Assembly: GCA_963277665.1 (NCBI GenBank)
Contig: CAUJRU010000140.1
Coordinates: forward strand, 806,001 to 870,000
DNA: 64,000 bases
Direction: 5' to 3'
Origin: Viscum album
Taxonomy: Eukaryota > Streptophyta > Magnoliopsida > Santalales > Viscaceae
Part shown: in pieces, positions 25,435 through 38,590 of the stretch
Layout: each line of letters starts with the position of its first letter
Numbering within the stretch: the stretch's first letter is position 1
Translations under genes and position numbers: made by a program
Notes under the pieces: generated by a model
What the model was told of the DNA's origin: nothing
The model's database searches: none
What the model saw: the letters and a program-made list of their open reading frames with translations, nothing else

Positions 25435-27205
25435 CAACTAAAAGGATTTATTAATAATGATATTCAAATACCTTGAAAAAATTAATTTCATTTTACAACA
25501 TATAAAATATATAGTATATAAACCGCATAAATTATATTATGTGCATGATAAAAAACATGTATCAATGAGAGGAATGGGAGACTGAAAACCCATACCAATT
25601 TTTCTATCTTTTTTATATATATATTAAACTCTTGTATCAGAACAATTTATATATTAATACCAGAATTTAAAATAGTTATCATAGAATTAATTTATATGGA
25701 TACTGTGGAATGATATTAGTGTTTGGTGTTTATAACATGAAGATAGAAAAACATGGAATTATTTGGGCAATATGATGACTAAAAATAAGGGATTACAAAA
25801 ACTGTATTATGGCTACGAAAGAAATTATCTAAATAATTAGATATAATTTGGAAATTAAAGGATTTAATATTTAAATTTACATTGAAAATAACATGGATAA
25901 CTTATGTATTACCAAAATAAATTCCATATTTTGAAATGCAGATGGATAGAATCAATAAATGATTTTGATAGAAAAATGACTTTATAAAAATAATTTTCTA
26001 ATAAATAATAATGGAAGAGATGGTTATTATATAATTAATAGAGAATAATTTGGATTGTAAAGTGTATATTATTATCATAAAAATAAATAATAAATTTAAA
26101 CTCAATTGGATTATCACAAAATTTGCACTTGAATCATAAAACAGAGAATGATTATAATGAACCATGATTTTAATACAAAAATCTCACTCTTTTTAAGATG
26201 AATGTTAATTATATTTCACAAATACATGCATGAAAAAATTAATAGTTTACTATATTTAGAGAAATGAAAAAAATTCTTATCTCTTGAAGGACCTTTAACA
26301 TCTCTCAAATAGATCTTCTCATATTGTACCCATCATAGGAATGCCCTTCCTAAATATTTACACATAAATAAGGAAAAGAAGATAAGAAAGGGGGAGTTTA
26401 TATGATCAGTAATGGTAAACATAAAAGATATAAATCTAATATTATATTAAATAATATGATAATAATAACAATTTGTTATAATTAAAATAATATATAATGC
26501 TCATACCCAATCTATCATAGACCATCAACATTATTCATGGCATAAAACATTATAATTTATGAAAACATGGCCCATTGGAGTGGTAAATCATCATAAATCA
26601 ATCATAAAATAGAATATCATATAATAAAATTAATTCACAATCCAAAATATTGAATTTCATTCTATATTTCATGGTCACATACCAATACCATCAACATAGT
26701 GGACTGTGACTGATCAAATATTTCCCATTATGGATCAGGATGCATCTATTTCCCATAGGGGTCAAAGATGCACTTTTATCCCCTATTAGATGAGGAATCA
26801 TCTATTTCCCATAGTGGTTCAAGACAATTGAATTGTTTTCAATTGTTATATCATGATATTTAATATTTACAAAATGAATTAGTGGGACATAAAGGTCCCA
26901 CATATCACATAATTAAAACAATACATATTTGTACGATATGATAAAAAAAATTGACATACCATATCCCATGGAATGAAATGGATTTAATAAGAGTTTCATC
27001 ATATCCGAACCTATAGAAAATATATCATTACCATAATGATTTCATAAGTTCTTCATAGTATAACACATTAAAAGATGTTTTTTTCATAATCATTTAATAA
27101 AGCTATTACCATATAAGATTTTTTTTTGAAAAACATCATTCCAACATAAAAAAATCATTTCATTGAAAAATGGAAGGGTATCCTTGGATCATAACACTAG
27201 AAAGG
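25435..27205. repeat. 1.78-kb tandem unit, copy 1
   Basis: The first of three tandem copies in LTR C. The landmark TATCAATGAGAGGAAT lies at 25560. It is followed about 830 bp later by a TCAGTAATGGTAAACATAAA motif (26406) and about 1160 bp later by the 28-bp minisatellite (26720). Copy 2 has the same landmarks in the same order. Confidence 0.85.
26720..26825. repeat. 28-bp minisatellite, four units, in copy 1
   Basis: Four degenerate units of about 26-30 bp built on ATTTCCCATAGTGGATCAGG followed by ACTCATCT. The same array stands at 28497-28612 and 36180-36286. Confidence 0.7.
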
Positions 27206-28995
27206 AATAGAGAAAATAATGTATTTATTAAAAATCTTATTAAAATACCACGGAAAAATTTAGTTCATCATAAAAATATCAAATATATTGTATATACACA
27301 ACATAAATTATATTACGTGCATAATACAAAACATGTATCAATGAGAGGAATTTGAGACTGAAAAACCCTAAACTCCTTTTCTGACTTTTTCATATGTATA
27401 TTAATCTATTGTATCAGAACTATATATATCTTAATCGTTGAATTTATAATTTTTATCATAAAATGAATTTATATGGATACTATGGAATGATATTAGTGAA
27501 TGGTATTCATAACATGAATCGAAAAAAAACATGGAATGATTTGGGAAATATGATGAATATAAATTAAGGGTTATAATAAGTGTATTATGATTATGAATTA
27601 AATTATCAGAATAATTCGATATAATTTAGAAATTAAAGGATATAATATAAATATTTATATGGATAATAAAATTGATACATAATGTATTACAAAAAGAATG
27701 TTCATGAATTTAAATGGGGATGGATTGAATCAATGAGTGATTATGATGGAATAATGACTTTATAAAGATAATTATTGAATAATATTGATGGACGGTTTGG
27801 GTATTATATCATTAGTAATGAATAATTTGGATCGTAAAGTGTTTATTATTTTCATATAAATAAATAATAAATTCAAACTCAATGGTATTATCACAAAATA
27901 AGTACATAAATCGAAAAAAAATGAATTATTATTATGACCCATGATTTTAATAAAACAAATATCACACATTATTATGTGAGTATTAAATAAATTTCATAAA
28001 TACATACCCGACGAATGTAATAGTTTTGTGTACTTAGAGAATTGAAAAAAATTCATATCTCATGAAATACATTAAACATCTCTCAAATAGATTTTTTCTT
28101 ATTGTACCCATCATAGGAATACCCTACCTAAATATTTCATCATAACATGAGAATGGAAAGATAATAAAGTGTGAGTTCAAATGCCCAGTAAGGGTAAACA
28201 TAAAATATATCAATATAGGATTATAAAAAATAATAAGATAATCATAAGTATTTTCACCATGAAAATAATATATGATGTTTATACCCAATATATCATTGAT
28301 CATAAACATGATTCATGGCATAAAACATTATCAATGATGAAAACATGGCCCATAGGAGTGGGAAATCATCAGAAATCAATCATTAAATTGAAGATCATAT
28401 AATAAAAGTATGTCACAATCATAAATATTGATATCTATTTCATATTTCATTGTCAAATAATAGGTCCATTAATATAGTGGATCAGTAATCACCAAATATT
28501 TTCCATTATGGATCAGGATTCATCTCTTTCCCATAGTGTATAAGGATGCACTTTTATCCCATATTGGATGGGGACTCATCTATTTCTCATAGTGTTTCAC
28601 GACTATTGATTATTTTTCAATTTTTATGTATTGAGATTAAATATTTACTAAATAAATTATTGAGATATATATATCCCAACTATAACATAACAAAAATAAT
28701 ACAAATATGTAACACAAGATCATAAAAAAATCATCACCCCATGTCCCATGGAACGATATGGATTTAACAAGAATTTCAATATATCACAACATGTAGAGAA
28801 TATATATCGTTATCATAATAATTTTAATATTTCATCATTGTATAACCCATGAAAATAAGTGTGTTTCATAATCATTTATTCAAGATATTACCCATATAAG
28901 AAGAATAGTTTCATAAACATCATGCCAATGTAAGTAAAATCCATTCATTGAAAAATAAAAGGGAATACTTGGATCATAACCCTAAAAAGAAATAG
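27206..28995. repeat. 1.78-kb tandem unit, copy 2
   Basis: Collinear with copy 1. TATCAATGAGAGGAAT is at 27335, the CAGTAAGGGTAAACATAAAA motif near 28184, and the minisatellite at 28497. Offsets from copy 1 are 1775-1780 bp. Identity is high enough to align by eye along the whole unit, with scattered, mostly transitional, differences. Confidence 0.85.
28497..28612. repeat. 28-bp minisatellite, four units, in copy 2
   Basis: Same four-unit array as at 26720, with units beginning ATTTTCCATTATGGATC, CTTTCCCATAGTGTATA, ATCCCATATTGGATGGG and ATTTCTCATAGTGTTTC. Confidence 0.7.
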
Positions 28996-30030
28996 GTAAA
29001 ATAATTGATTTATTGAAAATCATATTCAAATAACATGAAAAAATTAATTTCATGATACAACATATCAAATATATTGTATATACAACACATAAATGACATT
29101 ACATGCCTAATACAATACATATACAAATGAGAGGAATTTCAGACTGAAACCCCTACATTTTTTCTTACTTCTGTATATGTCTATTAAAAACTTATATTAG
29201 AACAATATATATCTTAATCCCTGAATTCATAATAATTATCATAAAAATAATTTATATGGATAATTTGGAATGATATTAGTTTTTGGTATTCATAACATAA
29301 AACTGAAAAACATGGAATTATTTTGGCAGTAGATGACTATAAACGAGGGAATATAAAAAGTGTATTATGACAATGAAAGAAATTATCTGAACAATTAGAT
29401 ATAATGTTAACATTAAATGATTTAATATTTAAATTTATACGGGTACTATCTTGGATACCTAATGGATTACAAAAAGGATGTTTATTAATAGACATAGGGA
29501 TGGATAGAATCAATGAGTGATTTCGACAACATAATGAATTTATAAAATTAATCATCTAATAATATTAATGTATGGGATGAGTATTAAATTATTAATAGAA
29601 AATAATTTGGATTATAAAGTGTTTATTATTAACATATAAATAAATAATAAATTTAAATTCAACTGGATTATCAAAAAATAATTACATGAATCACAAAACA
29701 GCGAATGATTATAATTACCCTTGATTTTAATATAAAAACTAACTATTTTTTAGATGAATATTAAATACCTTTCGTAAATACATTCCCGAAGAAAGTAATA
29801 GTATTGTGTATTTGGGGAATTTAAAAAAATTATTATCTCATGAAAGACCTTCAACTAATCTCAAATAGATTTTCTCACATTGTACCCATTTTATGAATAC
29901 CCTACCTAAAAATTTCTTTATAACCATAGAATGGAAAGATAAGGGTGAGTTCAGATGGTCAGTATCAATAAACATAAAAGATATCAATCAATGATTATAA
30001 AAATTAAAAAGATAATAATAAGGATTTGTG
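28996..30030. repeat. 1.78-kb tandem unit, copy 3 (partial)
   Basis: It begins like copies 1 and 2, with CAAATGAGAGGAAT near 29123, 1786 bp after copy 2. It continues to the CAGTATCAATAAACATAAA motif (about 29960) and then stops matching near 30030, where LTR sequence collinear with LTR D takes over. The minisatellite part is therefore missing from this copy. Confidence 0.8.
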
Positions 30031-30389
30031 ACAAACATAATAGTGGGAAATCTCGTTCATTTTATACAAACATAATAAAATTTTCCATTCACATATGTGG
30101 TAAAATAAAACTATTCATAGTTTGGGAAATGACCGAGATATTTATTTTTATAAAAAAATAAAAAAAAATTAAAATGATTAAAAAATAATTTAATAATTCA
30201 TTTTATGATATATAAAAATAATTTTAGAAGACATTGTATTTGATGGAAAAAGTTTTCAATCATAAAGATAAATAAAAATAGTTTTTTAAAAAACATTCAT
30301 TTGTAATCATGTTAAATAAAGATATGAACATGAAGGGAAAAAGGTATTCTCTTGAAATAACAAGAGAAGAACAGAATTCAAGATATTAA

Positions 30390-30391
<2 letters not shown>

Positions 30392-30422
<31 letters not shown>
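30392..30422. repeat. (TA)n microsatellite
   Basis: About 30 bp of alternating TA in LTR C. A shorter run sits at the collinear place in LTR D (37349-37369), so the microsatellite predates the split of the two LTRs. Confidence 0.9.
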
Positions 30423-30423
<1 letters not shown>

Positions 30424-31209
30424 CATTATAGGAATCATAATAAAAAATAATCTTGATAAACTATGGGATTGTAACACAAAAATATTTCATAATTGAAAAT
30501 CATCAGTCTTCATCCCCCTAGAGGAAAAAAATTAAATGAAACATGTAATATCATCAAAAGAATAATTTTTATGATATAACATGAAAATGGGGGATTAAAA
30601 AACCTCATATAATAATATAGGTTTATAATATAACTTATTCCCCTTAAAATTCTATTTGAGTCAAAAAATACCTTACCACATTGGTGGATTTTGGATTGTA
30701 AAACCCAAGAATGAGGGATTAAAAATAGATATGTAAATACCAAAAATATTAGTGGATAATAAACATGAAATGAAACCATGTTCATTATATTCAACACATA
30801 AATGAAACAATTTTTGAATATGGAATGTGACTCCTAAGAAAATTAATGTGAGGTGGAAATCCATTACCTTAAGTATTGACTTCTTTCATACATGTTAGAA
30901 CCTCCTGTATAAAAAGTATAAGTTTATAATATATCTATTACATAGGCTTAATCAAATATATCATTCCATATAAGATTTACATATGTCATATTATTACATG
31001 TTTCACAACACTTCACAGCTAAAACCACATTTCATGTAATAACTTCTATGTTTTTCTTGTATTTTTGGAATTTTTAGATTTTGGCCATCTTATATGGATC
31101 ATGGATCCGTCATATCCATAATATTAACCATGATATACATACCATATATATTTTTAATAATTTTATGTACAAAAATAAATAAAATTTACAAATATAAAAT
31201 GAAATACAT

Positions 31210-31625
31210 CATCCATAGAGATGACTGGTCGTAAAATGAATGAATGTTGTTTTCATTTTCATGACAGAAAGAAAGAATGAAAATTAAATAATATATTTTA
31301 ATTATATAATAATTTTTATCTTATAAATATCACATATTTTCATTAAAAAATTCCTTATTATCTTCCTTGGAATGTATGAATGAATCACATCACTTTAGGA
31401 GTTGGTAGTCCACCTACACACGAATGATGTTATCGTATTCTGATGGAATGAAATAAAATAATTAATATATGATATAATGATTCTATAGGAATATTAATAT
31501 CATAAATATAACATATAAACAATAAATATATCATTCCATCTAAATGTGGGAGGTTGTGATGAAAAACGAATGCCATCAGTTTTGGAGGCGGCAGTCTACC
31601 GTACACACGAATAATGACTTCATGA
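31210..31625. repeat. Triplicated ~185-bp block in LTR C
   Basis: Cores near 31220 (weak), 31401 (GTTGGTAGTCCACC then ACACACGAATGATG) and 31587 (GGCGGCAGTCTACC then ACACACGAATAATG), spacing about 181 and 186 bp. The last two units are the best preserved of the whole family in this window. Confidence 0.65.
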
Positions 31626-33220
31626 CCTATTCAATTGAAGGAGAGACTAAATTCGGTCATTAAATTATCATAATTACATATCATTATATTTAATTTACTA
31701 TTTATATCAAATTATAATTTTTTCATTTGAATTTATGTCAATGGACGAATAAATAATGTAAAATGCTCAATTAGGGATATTTCATCTTCTTTTGACATTT
31801 TCATTTGGTTTTTAAAAAAAGGATTCCTAGGGTGGATTTAAAATAAAAAATAAATAATATTTAATGATAAAACGAAATTTAGGAAGTTAATTTATCTTTT
31901 AATTTCAAATCCAATGGGGTTGGAATGTTTGAAATGGAGAGGATTGATGGCGTCCTTTTATAAGTCAGGTGAGTGGAACACATGTAATTTATTAATAGAA
32001 AATTATTTCACACATTATTCACATGAAACATGGGTACAATATGGGAAATAATCTATCCTATAATAGATAACGTATATAAAAACCATCCAACTGGTGTTTT
32101 AAATGTTTTGGACCATTATTAAACCGTATCATATTAGATTCACCCTCTCGGTAAACCAATTTTTATCTTAATAAAAAACATATGATTTAGGGTTTTATAG
32201 TTCATTGTGGTCAAATGTAAGTTGGACTTAGTTGAAAATGTAACATATTTTGATTTCAAATATGTAGTCTATTTTTCAAAATTATATTATCAAAATTTGA
32301 AAAAATTAAATTAAAATGAATATCTCAAAAGAGATGATAAAAATATTTTCAAATTGGACAATGATCAAATGTTTATAAGGTTTTATATCCAAATAAAATC
32401 TTATTATGAATAAAATGACCTAAATTTTATTAATAATTTTATATTTTTACTAATTTCACCATTAAAATTTTCCCATAATAATTTTGATGTTTATAAATTT
32501 TTTATAAGAAATAAATATTCATTATAAAAACCGTTAGTTTTTCAGTATTCATTGAAAATTTTTCATCTCATAAAATTATAAAAAATTCATCCTAATATTA
32601 TTTTAATAAGTACATTTAAAAATATAAATTTATTTTTTATAATAAATTATCGAAAATTTTACTGATTTAATTTTAAAATATGTTCACAGAATTTGAAAAC
32701 ACTTGTTTTTAGAAAAATATACATTTTAAGCAAAACAATTGTATTAATTCTTCTATCATTTTTACAAAATTGTTAAGATTAATTTTAAATATTTTATTGA
32801 ATATAAAATATATATTTTTCTTTAAAATCAATCGAATAAATTAATTTTTATAATTTATTAGGGTAAAATACTTTTGTGTATATAAATTGTTTTTTTTTAT
32901 TTTTTTTCATATAAATTTTTCTTGCATTTATAATTAACTGGAAAGTAAATTATTTATTATATATATATATATAGAAAATATATTTTCATTATTATGTTAA
33001 TCCAATTGTTAACCACTATTCAGTAATCTAGGAGAAAAATATAATATTAAATAATAGTATTTCAATATTATTTTTTGTTTCATGTAAAATCTGTATTGTG
33101 TGCTATGCTAGATAAACATATTTTTTGAGTAATAAAATCTAATAACAGTGTTATGTGTACTGAAAAATATCTAAAATATAAAATTTCTCAAAAAAATTCC
33201 TAAAATAATAGGGTGATACA

Positions 33221-33270
33221 TTTTATCCCCATAGAATAAATTTCTCCTTCGAAATTCATTTCATTGGAAT
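33221..33270 (-). other. Polypurine tract and pol end next to LTR C
   Basis: The minus strand reads AATTTCGAAGGAGAAATTTA, TTCTATGGGGATAAAA, then TGTATCACCC. It corresponds closely to the Tekay/Del junction in which a GAGGACGAAATT pol end and a G-run precede TGTAACACCC. Confidence 0.75.
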
Positions 33271-33606
33271 AGAAAACAGAGAATACTTCTTCATTACATC
33301 TTGAAGATCCCAACAAGGATTAGTTAAGCTATTGGTTTCAACAGAAAACATTAACTGGGTATATGGTCTTGTTTCCTTTATCATTCTCTATTTGATCAAA
33401 AATCTATACCAATAGTTCATTAGAAGAAATATCATTCCCCAACGGTATGACCCAGGAGATCTATAACTATGAAGGATCATGTATGTACTACTTTGAGAGA
33501 TACGTGGAACATATCATACAACTGTGAGTGATTTTTTAGAATCACCAATCTATGGGATACAATATTGATACAGTCATGAATTTTGAAAAGACCAATATAC
33601 GTAGGT
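33240..33606 (-). pseudogene. Integrase C-terminus and chromodomain tail
   Basis: The minus strand at 33470-33606 reads PTYIGLFKIHDCINIVSHRL, then VILKNHSQLYDMFHVSLKV, matching 'PRyIGPFeIle.ig.vAYrLalp..Ls.vhdvFHVSmLrkyv'. Nearer the LTR (33270-33330) it reads NPCWDLQDVMKKYSLF, matching 'atWel.eeMrkkYphLF' of the chromodomain end. About 140 bp between the two parts are poorly readable. This is a non-functional relic of the same lineage as 11500-11870. Confidence 0.75.
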
Positions 33607-34575
33607 ATTAGGATTATTTTTTTATTATAAGAAAAATTTCATCATTTGTTTATGTTTTGATAAACTTCCAATTTATATCTTACTACATGAAATGATGATG
33701 TATTTTTTTATTCCTAAACCACTAATGGATCAGAAGATTTATATTTGAATGATATGTCAATCCATCTATCTCTAGATATTAAAACATGTTATTCAGTAGT
33801 TATATAATATGGATAAATCGTTATATGGTAAATTAATAAATTAATCTCTAAAAATTCATCCAATGTTTATCCTAATCCATTTCATAAATAGTTAATCTTA
33901 TGAAACATAAATAAATAAAATTTCAAAACAATAAAAACATGGTCATTAAATTTCCAAAATTTGAATATCATTATTCCCCAAAACACCATTATGTAGATAT
34001 TAATTTATACATACCAAACATGTGAATACCTTCATCATTTATACTCTTGATATATGGTAATAAACTGTATTACCATAAACAATTATTTAAAACATTCAAT
34101 ATTTCTCATTCATTAATGAAAACACAGATTATTGGATATATTACCAAAATCAAAAAATGTTTTGAACTCCATTGGTGATTTAATAAATCACTAATCAATA
34201 TCATTAATAAACTCTGAGGTAAACAATAATATCTAATATATATCTTTCATATCAATCAACACTATCCAAAAATCATTTCTTAAGATAATGATCATATTAA
34301 GGTTTTTCTTTCCCTTAATCACACGTAATTAGTGAAATAAAACCTTTTTGCTAAATAAATTTTCTAGGCCATCAAAACCATTAATTTTTTCTGAAAATCA
34401 TAAATGAAAAACATATACAAAATATTTAATATTTATTTAATTCAAAATACAGAAATATTTCAATAATTTTGCATCATTCTTAAAATAATAACATGTCTTC
34501 ATAACTATATTCCATAACACATCTTTCCTTTCATATGAGATTTATTGTCCCTTCACCATCATTAGACAATCCATT

Positions 34576-34797
34576 TCATGTACCACATTGTTGTCCCCCT
34601 TTTGAGGATTTCCCACTTGGGCATCTATTTTTATAATTCCTATAAATTCCAAATTTATAAAATCCAACTGTTGATGATACCATAGGGAAACAATTTTTCT
34701 CATCAATTTTGTTAAATAATTTATCATTTTTCCACAGTAAGTGATTACTGTATTTTCTACTCCACATCAGAAATGATTTCTCATTCATTTGAGACAT
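34576..34797 (-). pseudogene. Gag zinc-knuckle relic
   Basis: An open stretch of 73 codons on the minus strand ends GFYKFGIYRNYKNRCPSGKS. This has the exact spacing of a gag CCHC knuckle (C-x2-C-x4-H-x4-C): F, F, N and C at 34621-34662, with the conserved Gly after the second position and the CPSG tail intact. Three of four zinc ligands are lost. The upstream 45 residues (lysine- and asparagine-rich) could be the end of the capsid region but are not recognisable. Position, between primer site and pol end, fits gag. Confidence 0.5.
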
Positions 34798-35317
34798 TTT
34801 ACAGAGCTATTATCCAAACATTCCTAAATATAAAATACCATGTATTCATTCTTACATGGTACCAACACAGAAAATATCAATGAACGCATTCATTATCTTC
34901 TTTAGTGAGTCAGATAGTTAGTTAAGGTGCATGTTATAAATCATATCTAATGATAACTGATTATGCATTATGACAATATAATTCACTCCATCTATCACAC
35001 CATTTAGTTTATTATGAACATATTTTCTATCTCATTCAACTTTAATCTATTTTCTTATGGTTCCCTCCCTCGGCTAAAACCAAAAAAAAACAAAGCATGA
35101 GTAATAATAATCACTATGGGAAACTACATAATCAAGATAATTGATGTACAATATTTCTAAATCAAGAAACCTTATTTTCTATCTATGAAAACATAAAATT
35201 AAAATAGATTTTTCATTGTAATTTTCAATTTAAATCCATCATTATTGGTCATAAATATTTTTTGATTTTCCAAAGCATATCCATAGGAATTGTAAAACTC
35301 AGAGTGGAGTAATGCCC

Positions 35318-35333
35318 ATTTCCACGCACCAAG
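35318..35333 (-). other. Likely primer-binding site of the D element
   Basis: It directly follows the LTR D end on the minus strand: GATCATCA, two bases, then TGGTGCGTGGAAA. Position and the leading TGG fit a tRNA primer site; the remaining bases do not identify the tRNA. Confidence 0.5.
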
Positions 35334-35734
35334 TGATGATCGAGTCAATTTAAATGTTCCCTTTTCAATCTTATTACCCCTTGTTACCTATATGTGAGAG
35401 ACACTTACAATTTTTGTATCCAGATAGGGATATAATTTTTTGAATCCACTCATTCCATCCTTTACAAAAATTACATGAGATGTTCATACACATTAACCCA
35501 TCAATAGAATTATCCAAAGACATATCCCAAGGCATATATATAGAAATGTCACTAAGAATCTAATTTATTTTCTCAGCAAATTTTAAAATGGTTAAATAAA
35601 CATTTACTCTCATACCAACTATAATAACCTCAGATATTATGCATATTTGTCACCTCTTTTCTTTATGAGAATTCAAAACACTTCACAAAACACTCTCTAG
35701 GATTGTAATAATTTACTATATTTGGAAACTATAA

Positions 35735-36650
35735 GAAATTTCATTTTTCATGAGGGATGTTCAAAATCTACAAAAAGTACCTTATCACATTGTACTCCTC
35801 ATAGTAATTCCCTACATAAACCATTCTACATAATCAAGGGAAGGAAACTTAGGAATTAGTGTTCTTTGATGCCTAGCAAGGGTAAATATAAGAGATATCA
35901 ATCTATGATCACATAAAAGTTTAAGATAAGAGTATGTGTATATGATCACCTACAGAACATATGAATTTCATAACTATCCTACCATAAAAAAAATTATTCA
36001 TGGAATATAAAATTATTATTTTGATAACATATCCCATAAAAGTGGGAAGTCATCATAAATAAATCATGAACCATAATATCATGTCATAAAAGTGAGGAAC
36101 GATCATAAATCATGATGAATATTTAATATGTAAATGCAAACTACCAATAACATCAAAATGTGTACATGGAATCATTAACAATTTTCCATTTTGGATTATG
36201 AAAAACCTACTTCCATTTTTGGATTTGGGTTCACCTATTTCCCATAGTGGATCAGGACCCACCATTTCCCATAGTGGATCAAGACCATAAAATTATTTAG
36301 AAATATAATCTTATGAGATATAATGATTTACCTAATGAATTAGACAAAGATATATATCCCATACATAACATAAACAAAATCATAAATATTTGTGGAATAA
36401 GATCATAATAAATTCATTATATAATAACCCGTGTAGAGAAATGGGTTTTATAAATAGTTCATCATATCAAAACATGTGGAAAAGATAAAGGATTTGTAGT
36501 AATCTTAATAATTCATCATATTATAACAGGTGAATAGACAGAAGATTTATAATCAATTCCTCGTAGTGTAAATAGTTTATTAGAGACAGGTTTCATAAAT
36601 ATCATTCCATCATAAACAAAAACCAGTCATATAAAGAATTATATTGTTAT
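35735..36650. repeat. Partial copy of the 1.78-kb unit in LTR D
   Basis: Shares with the LTR C copies the order: TTTCATGAGGGATGTT, CATAGTAATTCCCTACATAAA, AGCAAGGGTAAATATAAGAG, then the minisatellite and the following ATAACA..TTCATCAT stretch. About half a unit is present and it is not tandemly repeated here. Confidence 0.75.
36180..36286. repeat. 28-bp minisatellite, four units, in LTR D
   Basis: Four units of about 27 bp. The last two are nearly identical (ATTTCCCATAGTGGATCAGG and ATTTCCCATAGTGGATCAAG). Confidence 0.75.
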
Positions 36651-38159
36651 CATAGTATTGTATCCCCATTAATTCATAGGTAACATCAACAGATGCCATA
36701 TTAGATGGGAAATGATTATAGAATATCACTAGGAACATTTTATGACGAATTTTTCTTTTACATAATGAAAAATAGTTTCAATATAACAAAATTTTAAAAA
36801 ATACATTTCATTAATTTTTTTTATACTATACTGGAATCTTTAAAACCCTTTTAAAACATTTCCTATGGATGATATAAATTTTTTGTTGAAAAAAAATTAA
36901 AAATCAGACATTTTCAAAATATTTTTGGCTGAAATTAACCATTAAAACATATATAATGGGAACCTAAAAGAAAATTATGGTCATAATGGTGGAAAATTAT
37001 ATTCATGTTTTGCACATTAAAACAATGATTTCTTTCTCATTTCAAGACAAAAATCAAAAAAGGAATTATTTTTAAAATTATATGATGATTACATTCCAAA
37101 AAAATTAGGAAAAAAATAATGGATAAAAATTTAATTAATGAATAATATAATGAATATTAAAAACATTTTTAAAAACATTTTTATAAAACATTGTTTTGGA
37201 AGAAAAATGATTGTCAACAAAAGAGAAAAATAAAGATGATTTTTCATAAAAAAATTTAATTTTAATTTTTGATTACATAAAGGGATTAAAATTAATGGAA
37301 AACATTTATTTACATGAAATAAACAAATGATAAGATAATTTATGAGTTTCTATATATATATATATATCACAAGATATAATCATTTAAATCTTAATCCTGA
37401 ACAATCTTGATAAATGATGACATTGGAACATAAAACTGTTACCAAATTGGTAACATTGAATCGTATTCCAAATGAAAGAATAACATTAAATGATATATAT
37501 AATATGATTAAAAGAATGAGATACATGATATAACATGACAAATGTCCAGTCGATTCACCTTAGATTATAATATTTCTGCATAAAATATCATATGTCCCAA
37601 AGAATATGACTTTACACAAAAAATCTCAGACCTATTTCATAGCATTGAAATGTAACCCCCAATAAAGAGATTCAATCAAATTTATTTGTAAAAAAATATA
37701 TGTATAATAATTATAAAATACATACTTTTAAATTATATACACCACATCCGAAACAAGTGTTGAATATAGCATATGTCTCCCAGAAAAAAACATAGTCATG
37801 AATACTTTTCTTTATTCATCCACAACATTCATATACATTAGAACATACTTCATAATAAATAACTGTTTATTATAAATATAAAAAATAAATATTATAATAT
37901 TTATCAAATGATATACTAGTTATGAATGTTCTTATAGTACCCGTTTATCGATAATTCCTTGTTATTATCATCTTTCAAGTAATATCTCCTTTGTTTTTCA
38001 TGTATGTTCTGATTTTTAATTTTCATTAATCTTAATTTTATACTGGTAAATAATCTCCCAAATGTTAACTATGATATTAAATTTTTATATATTTATTTTT
38101 ATGTATTTATTTAAATCTATAAGTGTTTGACATAGAAAATAAAATACACTAATCATGGA

Positions 38160-38590
38160 GAGAATAGGTCATATGTACTCAAGAATGATGCTTCAATTTT
38201 CTCAACCGGTTGAAAAACTGTAATATGAATAATTTATTAAAGTTATAAAATTAATATTATATCATATATATATATATTATATATTTACATTGAAACCAAT
38301 CTTTTTACATTCCATGTACTGTTTTATTGAATAGCATCACATGATGAGGTGGTTGTCCACTGTTCACACAAACGATGTTATTATATTCTCACCGAATGTT
38401 AAGTAAGATGTAATATGTGTTATCATGATAAATAAGAAGAATAATATCATAAATATCATATGTAATTAAAATATTAATAATCATATCTTGTTGTTATGTA
38501 TGGTGATGGAACGTGAATAACATCTGTTAGTGGGGCAGTAGTTAGGGGTCCACATGAACGACGACTTCATTTCCCATTTGATAGAAGAAG
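38160..38590. repeat. Triplicated ~185-bp block in LTR D
   Basis: Cores near 38166, 38348 (GGTGGTTGTCCACTG then CACACAAACGATG) and 38530 (GTGGGGCAGTAG then CACATGAACGACG), collinear with the LTR C triplet. Confidence 0.6.

Larger units (their letters stand above)
25066..33220 (-). mobile_element. LTR C, expanded by tandem 1.78-kb units, minus orientation
   Basis: The minus strand starts TGTATCACCCTATT at 33220 after a clear polypurine tract and pol end, and terminates GACTCGATCATCA at 25066. The part 30030-33220 is collinear with 36960-40155 of LTR D at an offset of about 6.94 kb, including the (TA)n run, the triplicated block and the GTGTTTTAAATGTTTTGG motif (32095 against 39040). It is 8.16 kb against 4.82 kb for D. 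The difference is close to two extra copies of the 1.78-kb unit. Confidence 0.65.
33607..35333 (-). other. Rest of the internal segment between LTRs C and D
   Basis: About 1.7 kb separate the integrase C-terminus from the LTR D border. Apart from a gag zinc-knuckle relic (own entry) I read no protease, RT or RNase H. At 35318-35333 the minus strand after the LTR D end reads CTTGGTGCGTGGAAA, the likely primer-binding site. The interior therefore looks like gag joined to the pol end, with the middle of pol deleted. Confidence 0.45.

Noticed and set aside
25435..30030. Regular long repeats as a possible CRISPR-like array.
   Set aside because: The unit is 1.78 kb, repeats are degenerate, there are no short identical repeats with unique spacers, and the DNA is eukaryotic.
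30392..30422. The long TA run as a possible origin or recombination site.
   Set aside because: A plain dinucleotide microsatellite with a counterpart at the same place in LTR D; nothing suggests further function.
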